Positions 63,930 to 64,000 of a stretch of DNA of 64,000 bases are shown in pieces; within the stretch, counting starts at the first letter, position 1; each line of letters begins with the position of its first letter. The translations under genes were made by a program, and so were the position numbers. Origin of the DNA: Bactericera cockerelli (Eukaryota; Arthropoda; Insecta; Hemiptera; Triozidae); the NCBI GenBank assembly GCA_024516035.1, contig CM044955.1, positions 55,889,257 through 55,953,256 of the forward strand, in the 5' to 3' direction. The notes below the pieces were generated by a model. That model did no database searches. It was not told the DNA's origin and worked only from the letters and a program-made list of their open reading frames with translations.

Positions 63930-64000
63930 GCCTCATGATGCTGGCTATTCCCGGCCCCATCCAGGTTGGGTGAGGTTAATGTGGGTAGCTGGTTTGTGAG
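63930..64000 (+). mobile_element. SINE-5S body, cut by the window end
   Basis: CCTCATGATGCTGGCTATTC, CCGGCCCCATCCAGGTTGGG, TGAGGTTAATGTGGGTAGCT and GGTTTGTGAG. The head is absent or decayed. Confidence 0.75.

Overview
The window looks like AT-rich, intron- and repeat-dominated nuclear DNA of an arthropod, most likely an insect (a hemipteran-type genome is my guess, not proven). Reasons: a spliced CHMP4/Snf7 first exon, isolated short exons with GT-AG borders separated by many kilobases, no bacterial-style gene packing, and dense SINE, LINE, MITE and Helitron-like debris. Almost all short open frames are chance frames or lie inside repeats. One 100-base run of N (15811-15910) is an assembly gap.

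Protein-coding content that I can support is small, and all of it is on the minus strand apart from transposon genes. (1) The first coding exon of CHMP4 (ESCRT-III, Snf7 family) at 15950-16127, running into the gap. (2) An internal exon at 34716-34854 with clean splice sites. (3) A terminal exon with stop at 48029-48291. (4) A candidate 59-residue single-pass membrane microprotein at 53819-53998. I do not recognise the genes of (2), (3) and (4).

Mobile DNA fills most of the rest. I use these working names. SINE-5S: head derived from 5S rRNA. SINE-D: tRNA-type head, with a body shared with SINE-5S. SINE-A, B, C, E, F, G: other tRNA-type families, each recognised by several copies inside this window. 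'Repeat L' is a ~600 bp element bounded by CTTTCCTTATC motifs. 'Repeat K' is a ~150 bp dispersed repeat. There is also a 3.4 kb foldback DNA transposon with TTA target duplication (3128-6549), a 676 bp TA-flanked MITE (16446-17121), a 227 bp Helitron-like element (34378-34604), several further MITEs and a decayed LINE reverse-transcriptase 3' end (14320-14945).

Layout: 0-3 kb fragments of LINE, SINE-B, MITE and SINE-E; 3.1-6.5 kb foldback transposon; 7-15 kb SINE/MITE/LINE mosaic; 15.8-16.4 kb CHMP4 start; 16.4-28 kb SINE-rich; 28.2-29.5 kb a tandem array and its degraded second copy; 29.9-34.7 kb repeats; 34.7-35.2 kb exon with tandemly copied splice-acceptor region; 37.8-39.2 kb two SINE-5S and a 21 bp minisatellite; 40-45.7 kb SINE cluster; 45.7-49 kb quieter DNA with the terminal exon; 52-54.4 kb mostly unique DNA with the microprotein candidate; 54.4-61.7 kb a 3.7 kb direct duplication; 62.8-63.4 kb a 29 bp minisatellite.

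The most interesting structure is the SINE network: two unrelated pol III heads (5S rRNA and tRNA) joined to one conserved body, with several 5S-headed subtypes. The two long direct duplications (28.2-29.5 and 54.4-61.7 kb) may be assembly artefacts.
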